Assembly (NCBI RefSeq): GCF_002929535.1
Contig: NZ_PJJO01000059.1
Coordinates: 186,001 to 250,000, forward strand
From: Cryobacterium sp. Y11
GTDB taxonomy: Bacteria; Actinomycetota; Actinomycetes; Actinomycetales; Microbacteriaceae
Direction of reading: 5' to 3'
DNA length: 64,000 nt
Shown here piece after piece: positions 8,816 to 16,959 of this stretch (the stretch's first letter is position 1; every line of letters starts with the position of its first letter). Position numbers and translations under genes: made by a program. Under the pieces are notes generated by a model. That model was not told the DNA's origin, searched no databases, and was given only the letters and a program-made list of their open reading frames with translations.

Positions 8816-9822
8816 AGCCGTGATTTCTTCCTTTTGATCAGCACAATAAATACCGGCACGCCGATGAACGCTGTGATGATGCCCACCGGCAGCTCCCGCG
8901 GATCGAATACCGTGCGCGCGAGCGTGTCGGCGACGACGAGAAAGAGCGCGCCGCAGACCGCCGTGAGCGGCAGTAGCCGGCGGTGGCCTGGCCCGCTGAT
9001 GCCGCGCACGAGGTGCGGCAAGACGAGCCCGACGAACCCGATCGAGCCGCTCACGGCCACCATGGCTCCGGTCAGCAGCGCGACCGCCCCGAGCAGGCCC
9101 CACCGAGTGCGATTGACGTTGATGCCGAGACTCGCCGCCGAGGTGTCACCGAAGGCGAACGCGTCGAGCCGGGTCGCCGACAAGAGGATTCCGGTGCCAA
9201 CGACTGCGACGGCCGTTCCCGCTATTGCCACGCTCTCCCAGGTGGCACCGGCCACCGAGCCGAGCAGCCAGTTGAGAATCTCCCGGTAGGAGTCGCCCTT
9301 GGCGGCCCAGAAAATGATGAACGAGGTCAGGGCGCCGGCCAGTTGAGCGATGGCGAGCCCGGCGAGCACGGCCCGAACCGGAGTGATCGTGCCACCGACC
9401 TTGGCGATGCTCAGTGTCGCGACCAGGGCGAGCAGCGCGCCGGCGAAGGCAGCGGCGGGCAGAATAATGCCGATACCGAGAATGACCACGCAGACCGCGC
9501 CAACGGATGCCCCGCTCGAAAGTCCAAGCAGGTACGGGTCGGCGAGGGGGTTGCGGGTCACGCTCTGCATCACCGCGCCGCTGAGCGCGAGGCCGGCGCC
9601 GACCAGCGCCGCCGTGAGCACGCGCGGCAACCGCAACTGCCAGACGATCGAGTCGATCAGCAGCGGCACCGGCTCGGTCGAAAGGCCCAGGTGCGCCCCA
9701 ATGCTGCCGGCCACCTGCGCCAAGCTGACCGCCGCCGGCCCGATGGTGACTGCCACCCCGCACCCGACAACCAAGGTGATGGACGCCGCCACGACCCACC
9801 CCACGTAGTTACGCCGGGTCAC
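8806..9822 (-). CDS. FecCD-family ABC permease, proposed F420-precursor uptake
   Basis: The 338-residue, strongly hydrophobic protein has about nine to ten predicted membrane spans. It carries FecCD-family motifs LRLPRVLTAALVGAGLALSG, QSVTRNPLADPYLLGLSSGAS and, late, GSIGFVGLVLPHLVRGISGPGHR (coupling region to the ATPase). It forms the channel of the importer with the ATPase at 8027 and the lipoprotein at 9920. The gap to the upstream binding-protein gene contains a 61-bp hairpin repeat, which could lower permease expression relative to the binding protein. Confidence 0.83.
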   Translation of the reverse strand: MTRRNYVGWVVAASITLVVGCGVAVTIGPAAVSLAQVAGSIGAHLGLSTEPVPLLIDSIVWQLRLPRVLTAALVGAGLALSGAVMQSVTRNPLADPYLLGLSSGASVGAVCVVILGIGIILPAAAFAGALLALVATLSIAKVGGTITPVRAVLAGLAIAQLAGALTSFIIFWAAKGDSYREILNWLLGSVAGATWESVAIAGTAVAVVGTGILLSATRLDAFAFGDTSAASLGINVNRTRWGLLGAVALLTGAMVAVSGSIGFVGLVLPHLVRGISGPGHRRLLPLTAVCGALFLVVADTLARTVFDPRELPVGIITAFIGVPVFIVLIKRKKSRLWA

Positions 9823-9843
9823 CTACCCCCCCCTCGACTAGGC

Positions 9844-9904
9844 CGCGAGAGCGGGAAATTTGTTACTTCAAGGGTGCTGAAGCAACAAATTTCCCGCTCT
9901 CGCG
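9844..9904. repeat. Dispersed 60-bp hairpin repeat, copy 1
   Basis: Near-perfect inverted repeat with arms beginning CGCGAGAGCGGGAAA and a short central CTTCA...TGAAG region. The same element recurs at 22825, 39518, 40641 and 41699. This copy lies inside an operon, between the binding-protein and permease genes. Confidence 0.85.
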
Positions 9905-9919
9905 TGAATTTGGGACGCA

Positions 9920-10897
9920 TTACTTGAAGCTGGCCAGCTGGGTGATAGCGGAGGACGCGGCCTCGACGTTGCGAATGCCAGCCTCGGTGGCGGCGAACGG
10001 CAAAATGATGTAGCGCTGGTTCTTGACGGCGTCGAGCACCTGGGTGACCGGGTCGGATTCCAGGTTGGCGATCTTGGCGGCCGCGGTGTTCCAGGTGGCG
10101 TCGACGAGCACGATGACGCTCGGGTTGGCTTCGATGATCGACTCCCAGCCGACCGAGGTCCAGGTGTCGGTGACGTCCGCGAAGATGTTGGTGAGGCCGG
10201 CGGCCTCCATGATCATGGCGGGCGAGCCGATGCCCGCGCCGACGTAGGGGGTGGTCGTGCCGCTCGAGTACCAGACGGCGGTCGCGTTCGAGGCCGGTTC
10301 GAGCGCGGCGAGGTCGGTTTCCAGGGTGCTGACCAGGTCGGCGGCGGCATCCTTTGCCCCGAAGATCGCTCCGGCTTCGGTGATTTCGCTGAACACCGTG
10401 TCGAAGGTGAGTGGGTTGGGCATCGCGTCGCCCTTGCAGGCGGCCGGCGAGACGTAGTTACCGACGCCAAGAGCGGTCAAACCGGCCCGTTCGCCCACGC
10501 CGTCCGCGGTGAAGTTGGATTCCCAGCCGCCGTAGATAAAGTCGGGGTTCAGGCCGAGCACGGCCTCCTGCCCGGGCAGAAAGTCGCTGATCACGTTCAG
10601 GTCGGCGCCTTCGGTGGCGAGCGACTCCGGCAGCGGCCCGTCGAGAAATGCCGATCCGACAATGCGGTCGCCGAGCCCCAGCGCGAGCAACAGCTCGGTG
10701 GCCGAGGACTTGATCGACACGATGCGTTCGGGCGCGGCCGTGACCGTGAGGCTCGTATCGCAATTCTCGACGGTGACCGGGTAGTTCGCGTTAGCGACGG
10801 GGGTTTCGGTGGCGGCGGGGATGGCCGTGGCGGCGCATCCGCTCAGCAGCAGGGCGGCGGCTGCCAGCGCGGTGAGGCGCACGGTGATTCGATTCAT
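9920..10897 (-). CDS. Substrate-binding lipoprotein of proposed F420-precursor ABC importer
   Basis: The 325-residue protein has a lipoprotein signal (lipobox LSGC, Cys21) and the two-lobe FecB/TroA-like periplasmic-binding fold: PERIVSIKSSATELLLALGLGDRIVGSA, a central helix region, then YSSGTTTPYVGAGIGSPAMIMEAAGLTNIF and NPSVIVLVDATWN. It would bind the ligand at the cell surface and deliver it to the FecCD permease. Neighbours are cofD, cofE, cofC and an F420-dependent dehydrogenase, so a deazaflavin ligand (Fo or F420-0) is more likely than iron chelate. ATG at 10895-10897 with AAAGCGA upstream; an earlier Met would destroy the signal peptide. Confidence 0.82.
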   Translation of the reverse strand: MNRITVRLTALAAAALLLSGCAATAIPAATETPVANANYPVTVENCDTSLTVTAAPERIVSIKSSATELLLALGLGDRIVGSAFLDGPLPESLATEGADLNVISDFLPGQEAVLGLNPDFIYGGWESNFTADGVGERAGLTALGVGNYVSPAACKGDAMPNPLTFDTVFSEITEAGAIFGAKDAAADLVSTLETDLAALEPASNATAVWYSSGTTTPYVGAGIGSPAMIMEAAGLTNIFADVTDTWTSVGWESIIEANPSVIVLVDATWNTAAAKIANLESDPVTQVLDAVKNQRYIILPFAATEAGIRNVEAASSAITQLASFK

Positions 10898-11058
10898 GGG
10901 ATCGCTTTCGACTCTGTGCGGTGCGCTGCAGAAGGCAGGGCGGGCGCAAACTGGCACGGTGCTGATGACGCAGCAATAAAGGACCTCAGCCCAAATCCAG
11001 GCCAGCGGGGCCGGTCAAAGTAAACCGGTCGTCTGTTTCAACCCTAGACCCGACAGCT

Positions 11059-12426
11059 CTACGCCCAGCGCGCACCGAGCCGGTGCACGGCCGAATCACG
11101 CGGATGCGAAGCAGCAGCTAGCGCTTCCGCCACCGACCTGACGTCGTCGGGCAGCGCGCCTGCTGTCACCCGAATGAAGGCGGGGCCGCCCTCCACGGCC
11201 AAAAATGGCGAGCCGCCGGCCACCCGAATTCCCGAGGCGGCCAGGCGCACCATGGCGTCACGCTCGTTCTGAACGGGCAGCCAGGTGTTGATGCCGTCGG
11301 CCTGCACCACCTCGAGCCCGAACTCAGTCAGGGCGTCGGCGAGGGCACGCTGGCGGGCGAAGTAGATGCGCCGGGCCTCGCTGACCTGCGCGATACTGTC
11401 GCCGTTGGTGAGCAGGTCGTGCAAAATAGTCTGCAGCATGCGGCTGGTCCAGCCGGGGCCGAGCATGCGCCGCGACACGATCGGGTCGATCAGCGCCGCC
11501 GGGCCGCCGAGCGCGGCCATGCGCAGGTCGGGGCCGTGCGACTTCGAGAAGCTACGCACGTGCAGGGTCCGTTCGGGCAGCCAGCGGCCGAGACTCACCT
11601 CGGGGGCGATAGTGATCTCGGCGGAGTGGTCGTCTTCGATGATGATGGTGTCGACGCTCGCCGCCTCCCGGCGCAGCAGGTCGGCCAGCTCCTCGGCGCG
11701 ATGGGCGGTCATCGACGCACCGGTCGGGTTGTGTGCGCGCGGCTGCAACAGAATGACGGCCGGGCCCAGCTTCAGGGCGGCGGCAAATTCGGTGGGAATG
11801 ATGCCGTGCTCATCGACGGACACCGGCAGGCGTTCCAAGCCGAGCTGGTCGAGCAGATCAAAGAACGGCGGAAACGAGGGGTTCTCCACGATGATTCGGT
11901 CGCCGAACCGGGTGACAGCGTCGAGGCAGCGCGAAATGGCGTCGAGGGCGCCGTCGACGATGGTGATCGTCTCGGCCGGGTACGGCCACGACTCGCGCAG
12001 CACCTCGAGCAGCTCCGGAATGATGGGCAGATCCTGGTAGCTCGGGGTTGCCGCGCGCTGCTCCAAACGGGAGAGCGCCGGTCCGAGTGCTGGCAGCAGC
12101 AGCGGGTCTGGCGTGCCGCGGGAGAGATCGAACCGGGCTGGTCCGGCGGCGCCGATCATGGACTGGCTGCGGGCCGGAAGCCACGTGGGCGCGGCATCCT
12201 GCACGAAGGTGCCGCCACGGCCCCGCGACACGATCAGGCCGACTGCAGCGAGGGCCTGCCAGGCGTGGCTGACCGTTGCAGGGCTCACGCCGAGCTCACC
12301 GGCCAGGGTGCGCACGGTGGGCAGACGGTCGCCCGGGGCGAGCCGACCGCTCGCGATCAGGCGCCCGATGGCCGCGGCTATCCCCGCCGGGGTGGGCTGC
12401 TCAATCTCGTCGATAAAGTTCTGCAT
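11059..12426 (-). CDS. MocR-family regulator (GntR DNA-binding domain fused to aminotransferase fold)
   Basis: The 455-residue protein has an N-terminal winged helix (around 10-75, with PTVRTLAGELGVSPATVSHAWQAL) and a fold-type I aminotransferase domain: NPTG at 233-236, Asp265, and the PLP-binding Lys295 in SFSKSHGPDLR. MocR proteins use PLP or an amine/amino acid as effector and usually regulate a divergent gene cluster. Here the divergent cluster ends in beta-alanine catabolism, so beta-alanine or a related amine is a plausible effector (inference). RBS CAGGAG. A 13-bp palindrome lies in the divergent promoter region. Confidence 0.87.
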   Translation of the reverse strand: MQNFIDEIEQPTPAGIAAAIGRLIASGRLAPGDRLPTVRTLAGELGVSPATVSHAWQALAAVGLIVSRGRGGTFVQDAAPTWLPARSQSMIGAAGPARFDLSRGTPDPLLLPALGPALSRLEQRAATPSYQDLPIIPELLEVLRESWPYPAETITIVDGALDAISRCLDAVTRFGDRIIVENPSFPPFFDLLDQLGLERLPVSVDEHGIIPTEFAAALKLGPAVILLQPRAHNPTGASMTAHRAEELADLLRREAASVDTIIIEDDHSAEITIAPEVSLGRWLPERTLHVRSFSKSHGPDLRMAALGGPAALIDPIVSRRMLGPGWTSRMLQTILHDLLTNGDSIAQVSEARRIYFARQRALADALTEFGLEVVQADGINTWLPVQNERDAMVRLAASGIRVAGGSPFLAVEGGPAFIRVTAGALPDDVRSVAEALAAASHPRDSAVHRLGARWA

Positions 12427-12488
12427 TGCTCTTGCTCCTGGCTGCGTTGGACGACAGGATGATTAATGCGTGCGATACACAGAGAAAC

Positions 12489-12501
12489 ACATTTCAAATG
12501 T
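12489..12501. promoter_or_regulatory. Palindrome in the divergent promoter region of the pyrimidine locus
   Basis: ACATTTCAAATGT is a perfect 13-base palindrome in an AT-rich 151-bp gap between the MocR gene and the first catabolic gene. It is a reasonable operator candidate for the adjacent regulator. Binding is inferred only from position and symmetry. Confidence 0.5.
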
Positions 12502-12577
12502 TTACGTCAAATAATAACAATGCGAACAACGCGGTTCGTCAGGGTCATTGACTAACGAAGCAAGTGAAAGGCACAGC

Positions 12578-13453
12578 ATGAGCAACGGCACCACCTCCGA
12601 CACCCGGAACATCGTTCGAACGGCGATCACCCAGGCCACCTGGACCGGCGACGAAGAGTCCATGATCGCCAAGCACGAGGGATTCGTGCGCACAGCTGCC
12701 GCCCAGGGCGTACAGGTGATCTGCTTTCAGGAGCTCTTTCACGGCCCCTACTTCGGCATCGTGCAAGACGCCAAGTACTACGACTACGCGCAGAGCGTGC
12801 CCGGCCCCATCGTCGAACGCTTTCAGAAACTCGCCGCCGAGTACAACATGGTCATCGTCGTGCCGGTGTACGAAGAAGAACAGCCCGGCGTGCTCTACAA
12901 CACCGCCGCGGTCATCGACGCCGACGGCAGCTACCTCGGCAAGTACCGCAAACACCACATCCCCCACCTGCCGCAGTTCTGGGAAAAGTTCTACTTTCGC
13001 CCCGGCAACACCGACTACCCGGTCTTCGAGACCAAGTACGGCAAGATCGGCGTCTACATCTGCTACGACCGCCACTTTCCCGAGGGCTGGCGGGCGCTCG
13101 GCCTGAACGGCGCCGAGATTGTGTTCAACCCTTCGGCCACCAAGCCCGGGCTGTCGAACCGGCTGTGGGAACTTGAGCAGCCGGCCGCCGCGGTCGCCAA
13201 TCAGTACTACGTCGGCGCGAACAACCGCATCGGTAACGAACAGGACGAATTCGGTGACGAGGCCGTGACGTTCTACGGCAGCTCCTACTTCGTCGACCCC
13301 ACGGGCAACTACGTGGGCGCCATCGCGTCCACTGATACCGAGGAGATCGTCGTGCGCGACCTCGACCTCGGTGTGATCCGCGAGGTGCGCCGCGACTGGC
13401 AGTTCTACCGCGACCGTCGCCCCGACTCCTATGAGCCCCTCGTCGCCCCTTAA
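12578..13453 (+). CDS. pydC: N-carbamoyl-beta-alanine amidohydrolase (beta-ureidopropionase), nitrilase superfamily
   Basis: The 291-residue carbon-nitrogen hydrolase has the catalytic triad Glu52 (CFQELF), Lys125 (KYRKHHIP) and Cys162 (YICYDRHFPEG). The HHIPHLPQFWEKFYF stretch is typical of beta-ureidopropionases, which split N-carbamoyl-beta-alanine to beta-alanine, CO2 and ammonia. Downstream are dihydropyrimidinase and beta-alanine transaminase, which supports step three of reductive pyrimidine breakdown. The start ATG at 12578 follows GTGAAAGG; an in-frame extension upstream lacks conservation. It is the first gene of a plus-strand operon running to 22765. Confidence 0.87.
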   Translation: MSNGTTSDTRNIVRTAITQATWTGDEESMIAKHEGFVRTAAAQGVQVICFQELFHGPYFGIVQDAKYYDYAQSVPGPIVERFQKLAAEYNMVIVVPVYEEEQPGVLYNTAAVIDADGSYLGKYRKHHIPHLPQFWEKFYFRPGNTDYPVFETKYGKIGVYICYDRHFPEGWRALGLNGAEIVFNPSATKPGLSNRLWELEQPAAAVANQYYVGANNRIGNEQDEFGDEAVTFYGSSYFVDPTGNYVGAIASTDTEEIVVRDLDLGVIREVRRDWQFYRDRRPDSYEPLVAP

Positions 13454-13462
13454 AGCGCATAG

Positions 13463-13501
13463 AGCGGATGCTGTCGACCGACCCGGCCGGCAGCATCCGC
13501 T
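13463..13501. repeat. Intergenic hairpin built from an inverted AGCGGATGC pair
   Basis: AGCGGATGCTG at 13463-13473 and its exact complement CAGCATCCGCT at 13491-13501 flank a 17-nt GC-rich loop. It sits in the 78-bp gap between the amidohydrolase and dihydropyrimidinase genes. No T-run follows, so it may modulate mRNA stability rather than terminate. Confidence 0.7.
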
Positions 13502-13531
13502 ACCCCTGCCATTTTCAGCGAAGAGGATGCC

Positions 13532-14965
13532 ATGAAAATCTTGATCAAGAACGGCACCGTGGTCAACGCCACGGGCCGAGGGCTCGCCGATGTGCTCATC
13601 GATGGCGAAAAAATTGCCGCCGTGCTCGCGCCCGGCTCGAACCTGCTCGGCTTCGATGTCGCCGGCAACGTTGACCGCGTCATCGATGCCCACGATAAGT
13701 ACGTCATCCCCGGCGGCATCGACGCCCACACCCACATGGAGATGCCGTTTGGCGGCACTCAGGCCAGCGACACCTTTGAAACTGGCACCCGCGCCGCCGC
13801 CTGGGGCGGAACCACCAGCATCGTTGACTTCGTCGTGCAATACGCCGGTGAAAACGTGCTCGATCAGTACCAGAAATGGCAGCAGAAGGCCGCCGGCCAG
13901 TGCGCCATTGACTACGGCTTTCACCAGATTCTCTCCGACGTGCAAGACGATTCGCTCACCGCGATGGACGAACTCGTGGGCGAGGGTGTCTCGAGCTTCA
14001 AACTGTTCATGGCCTACAAGGGTGTGTTTCTCAGCGATGACGGCCAGATCGTCAAGGCCATGCAGCGTGCGGCGACGAACGGCAGCATGATCATGATGCA
14101 CGCCGAGAACGGCAGCGTCATTGACCTGCTCGTGCAGCAGGCGGTCGCCGCCGGCAACACCAGCCCGCTGTACCACGGCCTGACTCGGCCCTGGCAGGCC
14201 GAAGAAGAAGCCACGCACCGGGCGATCATGCTCGCCAACCTGACCGGCGCTCCTCTTTATATAGTGCACGTGTCGGCCAAGCAGGCCGTTGACCAGATTG
14301 CCCAGGCTCGAGACAACGGCCAGAACGTGTTTGGCGAGACCTGCCCGCAATACCTGTACCTCTCGCTCGAAGACAACCTCGGCGCCGAGAGCGACGAGTG
14401 GGGCCGTTTTGAGGGTGCCAAGTGGGTCTGCTCGACGCCGCTGCGGGCCCAGAACGAGGGCCACCAGCACCACATGTGGCAGAGCCTACGCACGAACGAC
14501 ATCCAGATGGTCTCCACCGATCACTGCCCGTTCTGCATGAAGGGTCAGAAGGACCTGGGCCTGACCGACTTCTCCAAGATTCCCAACGGAATCGGCTCGG
14601 TCGAGCACCGGATGGACCTGCTGTATCAGGGCGTGGTCGATGGCAAGATCTCGCTCGAACGCTGGGTTGAGGTGTGCTCCACCACCCCGGCACGCATGTT
14701 CGGCATGTACGGCCAGAAGGGCGTGATCGCGCCCGGCGCCGATGGCGACGTGGTCATCTACGACCCGAATGGGCACACCTCCATCGGCCTGAACAAGACG
14801 CACCACATGAACATGGACTACTCCGCCTGGGAGGGCTACGAGATCGACGGCCACGTCGACACCGTGATCTCGCGCGGCAAGGTCGTGATCGATGAAAACG
14901 CCTACCTCGGTACCAAGGGTGACGGGCGCTACATCAAGCGCGGCCTGAGTCAGTACCTAATCTAA
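13532..14965 (+). CDS. hydA: Dihydropyrimidinase (hydantoinase)
   Basis: The 477-residue amidohydrolase has the D-hydantoinase/dihydropyrimidinase metal site: His66 and His68 (DAHTHME), carboxylated Lys157 (SFKLFMAYKG), His190 (MMHAENG), a second His in IVHVSAKQ, and Asp in STDHCPF. It opens 5,6-dihydrouracil or dihydrothymine to N-carbamoyl-beta-amino acids; hydantoins are also possible substrates. RBS AGAGGA precedes the ATG. Length is normal for the family. It is followed by the LLM oxidoreductase after 12 nt. Confidence 0.93.
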   Translation: MKILIKNGTVVNATGRGLADVLIDGEKIAAVLAPGSNLLGFDVAGNVDRVIDAHDKYVIPGGIDAHTHMEMPFGGTQASDTFETGTRAAAWGGTTSIVDFVVQYAGENVLDQYQKWQQKAAGQCAIDYGFHQILSDVQDDSLTAMDELVGEGVSSFKLFMAYKGVFLSDDGQIVKAMQRAATNGSMIMMHAENGSVIDLLVQQAVAAGNTSPLYHGLTRPWQAEEEATHRAIMLANLTGAPLYIVHVSAKQAVDQIAQARDNGQNVFGETCPQYLYLSLEDNLGAESDEWGRFEGAKWVCSTPLRAQNEGHQHHMWQSLRTNDIQMVSTDHCPFCMKGQKDLGLTDFSKIPNGIGSVEHRMDLLYQGVVDGKISLERWVEVCSTTPARMFGMYGQKGVIAPGADGDVVIYDPNGHTSIGLNKTHHMNMDYSAWEGYEIDGHVDTVISRGKVVIDENAYLGTKGDGRYIKRGLSQYLI

Positions 14966-14977
14966 GGGGGGATTCGC

Positions 14978-15994
14978 ATGGATTTCGGAGCAGTACTACA
15001 GACCAACCCGCCGTCGGCGCGCACCGTGCACCTGGCCAAACTGGCCGAGGCGCACGGGTACAGCCACGTCTGGACCTTCGACTCGCACCTGCTCTGGCAG
15101 GAACCCTATGTGATTTACAGCCGTATTCTGGCCGAGACCAGCACAATCATCGTTGGCCCCATGGTCACCAACCCGGCCACTCGCGACTGGACCGTGACGG
15201 CATCCACGTACGCGACCCTCAATGAGATGTACGGCAACCGCACCATCTGCGGTATCGGCCGTGGCGACTCGGCGGTGCGCACCACCAATGGCGCGCCGAG
15301 CAACTTGAAGACGCTGCGCGAGTCGATTCATGTCATCCGCGAGCTCGCTAACTCCCGCCCGGTCGAATACAACGGTGCCACCGTGCAGTTTCCGTGGAGC
15401 CATGGCTCGAGCCTCGAAGTGTGGGTCGCCGCCTACGGTCCGTTGGCGCTGAAGCTCGCCGGTGAGGTGGGCGACGGCTTCATTTTGCAAATGGCCGACC
15501 TCGACGTGGCCGAGTGGATGATTACTTCCGTGCGCACGGCAGCCTCCAACGCCGGCCGCGACCCCTTATCGATCAAGTTCTGCGTAGCCGCCCCCGCCTA
15601 CATCGGAACGGACTGGGAACACATGCGCAACCAGTGCCGCTGGTTTGGCGGCATGGTCGGCAACCACGTGGCCGACATCGTGGCCAAGTACGGCGCCGAT
15701 TCCGCCGTGCCTAAAGCGCTCACCGACTACATCAAAAACCGCGCGGGCTACGACTACAACCAGCACGGCAAGGCGGGCAACGAGCACACCGACTTCGTGC
15801 CCGACGAGATCGTCGACCGGTTCTGCCTGCTCGGCACCGCCAAAAATCACATTGAGAAGCTTGAGGCGCTCAAAGACCTCGGTGTCGACCAGTTCGCCAG
15901 CTACTTGCAGCACGACAACAAAGAAGAAACCATGCGCGTCTACGGCGAAACCGTGATTCCCGCCCTGGCCGACTCCATCACGGCCACGAAATAG
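14978..15994 (+). CDS. LLM-family flavin/F420-dependent oxidoreductase in the pyrimidine operon
   Basis: The 338-residue luciferase-like monooxygenase-fold protein starts MDFGAVLQTNPPSARTVHLAKLAE. It has the FDSHLLWQEPY, VGPMVTNPATRDW and CGIGRGDSAVR segments of the LLM subfamily that TIGRFAMs placed among F420-linked proteins (TIGR03842, from memory). Reaction unknown. Its place between dihydropyrimidinase and the transporter, in an operon without dihydropyrimidine dehydrogenase, makes a role in uracil/thymine reduction or in another ring-modifying step plausible (inference). A strong GGGGGG Shine-Dalgarno precedes the ATG. FMN rather than F420 is a possible cofactor. Confidence 0.8.
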   Translation: MDFGAVLQTNPPSARTVHLAKLAEAHGYSHVWTFDSHLLWQEPYVIYSRILAETSTIIVGPMVTNPATRDWTVTASTYATLNEMYGNRTICGIGRGDSAVRTTNGAPSNLKTLRESIHVIRELANSRPVEYNGATVQFPWSHGSSLEVWVAAYGPLALKLAGEVGDGFILQMADLDVAEWMITSVRTAASNAGRDPLSIKFCVAAPAYIGTDWEHMRNQCRWFGGMVGNHVADIVAKYGADSAVPKALTDYIKNRAGYDYNQHGKAGNEHTDFVPDEIVDRFCLLGTAKNHIEKLEALKDLGVDQFASYLQHDNKEETMRVYGETVIPALADSITATK

Positions 15995-16002
15995 CCAAGC
16001 GG

Positions 16003-16959
16003 ATGCTGACGAGCAGCGAGCAGGCCGCCCCGCTCACGCGCGGAGCTCTCGGGGTAGCTACAGCGCACCAGCCCGGGCGTTCGGGTGTGTACCCGCGCCT
16101 GCGACCCGGCCTGTTCGGCCTGGCCGGCCTCGCGCTGCTCGCGCTGGTCTGGGAGCTCTACAAAACCCTCGGCCCGGCCGATGGCGTGATCCTCAATGGT
16201 GTGACGGTGTTGCCGCGCACGACCGACCTCGCGATGCCGCACCTCGCGGTCATGTTCGAGCGCCTGTTCGAGCCGGTGACGGGCGCGGCATCCGCTCTGC
16301 CGCTATGGCTGGCGGTGCTGCAGGGGTCGCTGTTCACCCTCGGCATCGCCGCGGTCGGCTGGCTGGTCGGCGTGACCGTCGGGCTCGGCCTGGCCCTGCT
16401 CATGCAGCGCTTCCGACTGGCCGAATCGGCGATTCTGCCGTGGATCATTTTAAGTCAGACGGTTCCGCTCATCGCGATCGCCCCGCTGGTGCGGCGCTGG
16501 GGCGCGCAGATTCAGTTTGGCGAGTTCACCTGGGCGAGCTGGATGTCGGTGGCCCTGATCGCCTCCTATCTCGCGTTCTTCCCGGTGTCGATCGGTGCGC
16601 TGCGCGGCCTCGGCTCGCCCGACGCCAACCACGTCGACCTCATGCACTGCTACGCGGCCGGCTGGTGGAAGACGCTCTGGCGGCTGCGCCTTCCGGCCAG
16701 CGTCGGCTACCTGCTGCCGGCCCTGCGCCTGGCCGCGGTCAGCGCGGTCATCGGCAGCGTCGTCGCCGAGGTGTCGATCGGACTGCGCGGCGGCATCGGC
16801 CGACTCATCGTCGAGTACGCCGGCGCGGCTGGCGGTGACCCCGGAAAGCCCTGGGCGCCCATCTTCGGATCGATCATGGTCGGCCTCGTCGCTGCCGGTT
16901 TTATGGGCGTGATCGGCCTGTTCCTTCGTCGTTTTCGCAGGGGAGAGGTGGCAGCATGA
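16003..16959 (+). CDS. ABC transporter permease (SsuC/ThiX/TauC type), pyrimidine operon
   Basis: The 318-residue membrane protein has a hydrophilic first 30 residues, then about six to seven membrane spans. The EAA-like coupling loop is DLMHCYAAGWWKTLWRLRLPASVGYLLPALRLA. It pairs with a second permease at 17840, an ATPase at 16956 and an NMT1-like binding lipoprotein at 18627, so the importer has a hetero-dimeric channel. Such NMT1-family systems carry pyrimidine precursors, riboflavin or sulfonates. The operon context suggests a pyrimidine or a ring-opened derivative. It overlaps the ATPase gene by 4 nt (ATGA). Confidence 0.85.
   Translation: MLTSSEQAAPLTRGALGVATAHQPGRSGVYPRLRPGLFGLAGLALLALVWELYKTLGPADGVILNGVTVLPRTTDLAMPHLAVMFERLFEPVTGAASALPLWLAVLQGSLFTLGIAAVGWLVGVTVGLGLALLMQRFRLAESAILPWIILSQTVPLIAIAPLVRRWGAQIQFGEFTWASWMSVALIASYLAFFPVSIGALRGLGSPDANHVDLMHCYAAGWWKTLWRLRLPASVGYLLPALRLAAVSAVIGSVVAEVSIGLRGGIGRLIVEYAGAAGGDPGKPWAPIFGSIMVGLVAAGFMGVIGLFLRRFRRGEVAA

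Noticed and set aside
12545..14473. Long minus-strand open frame (642 codons) opposite the amidohydrolase and dihydropyrimidinase
   Set aside because: It is the mirror of two clearly conserved genes in high-GC DNA; its translation has no family features and no start signal.
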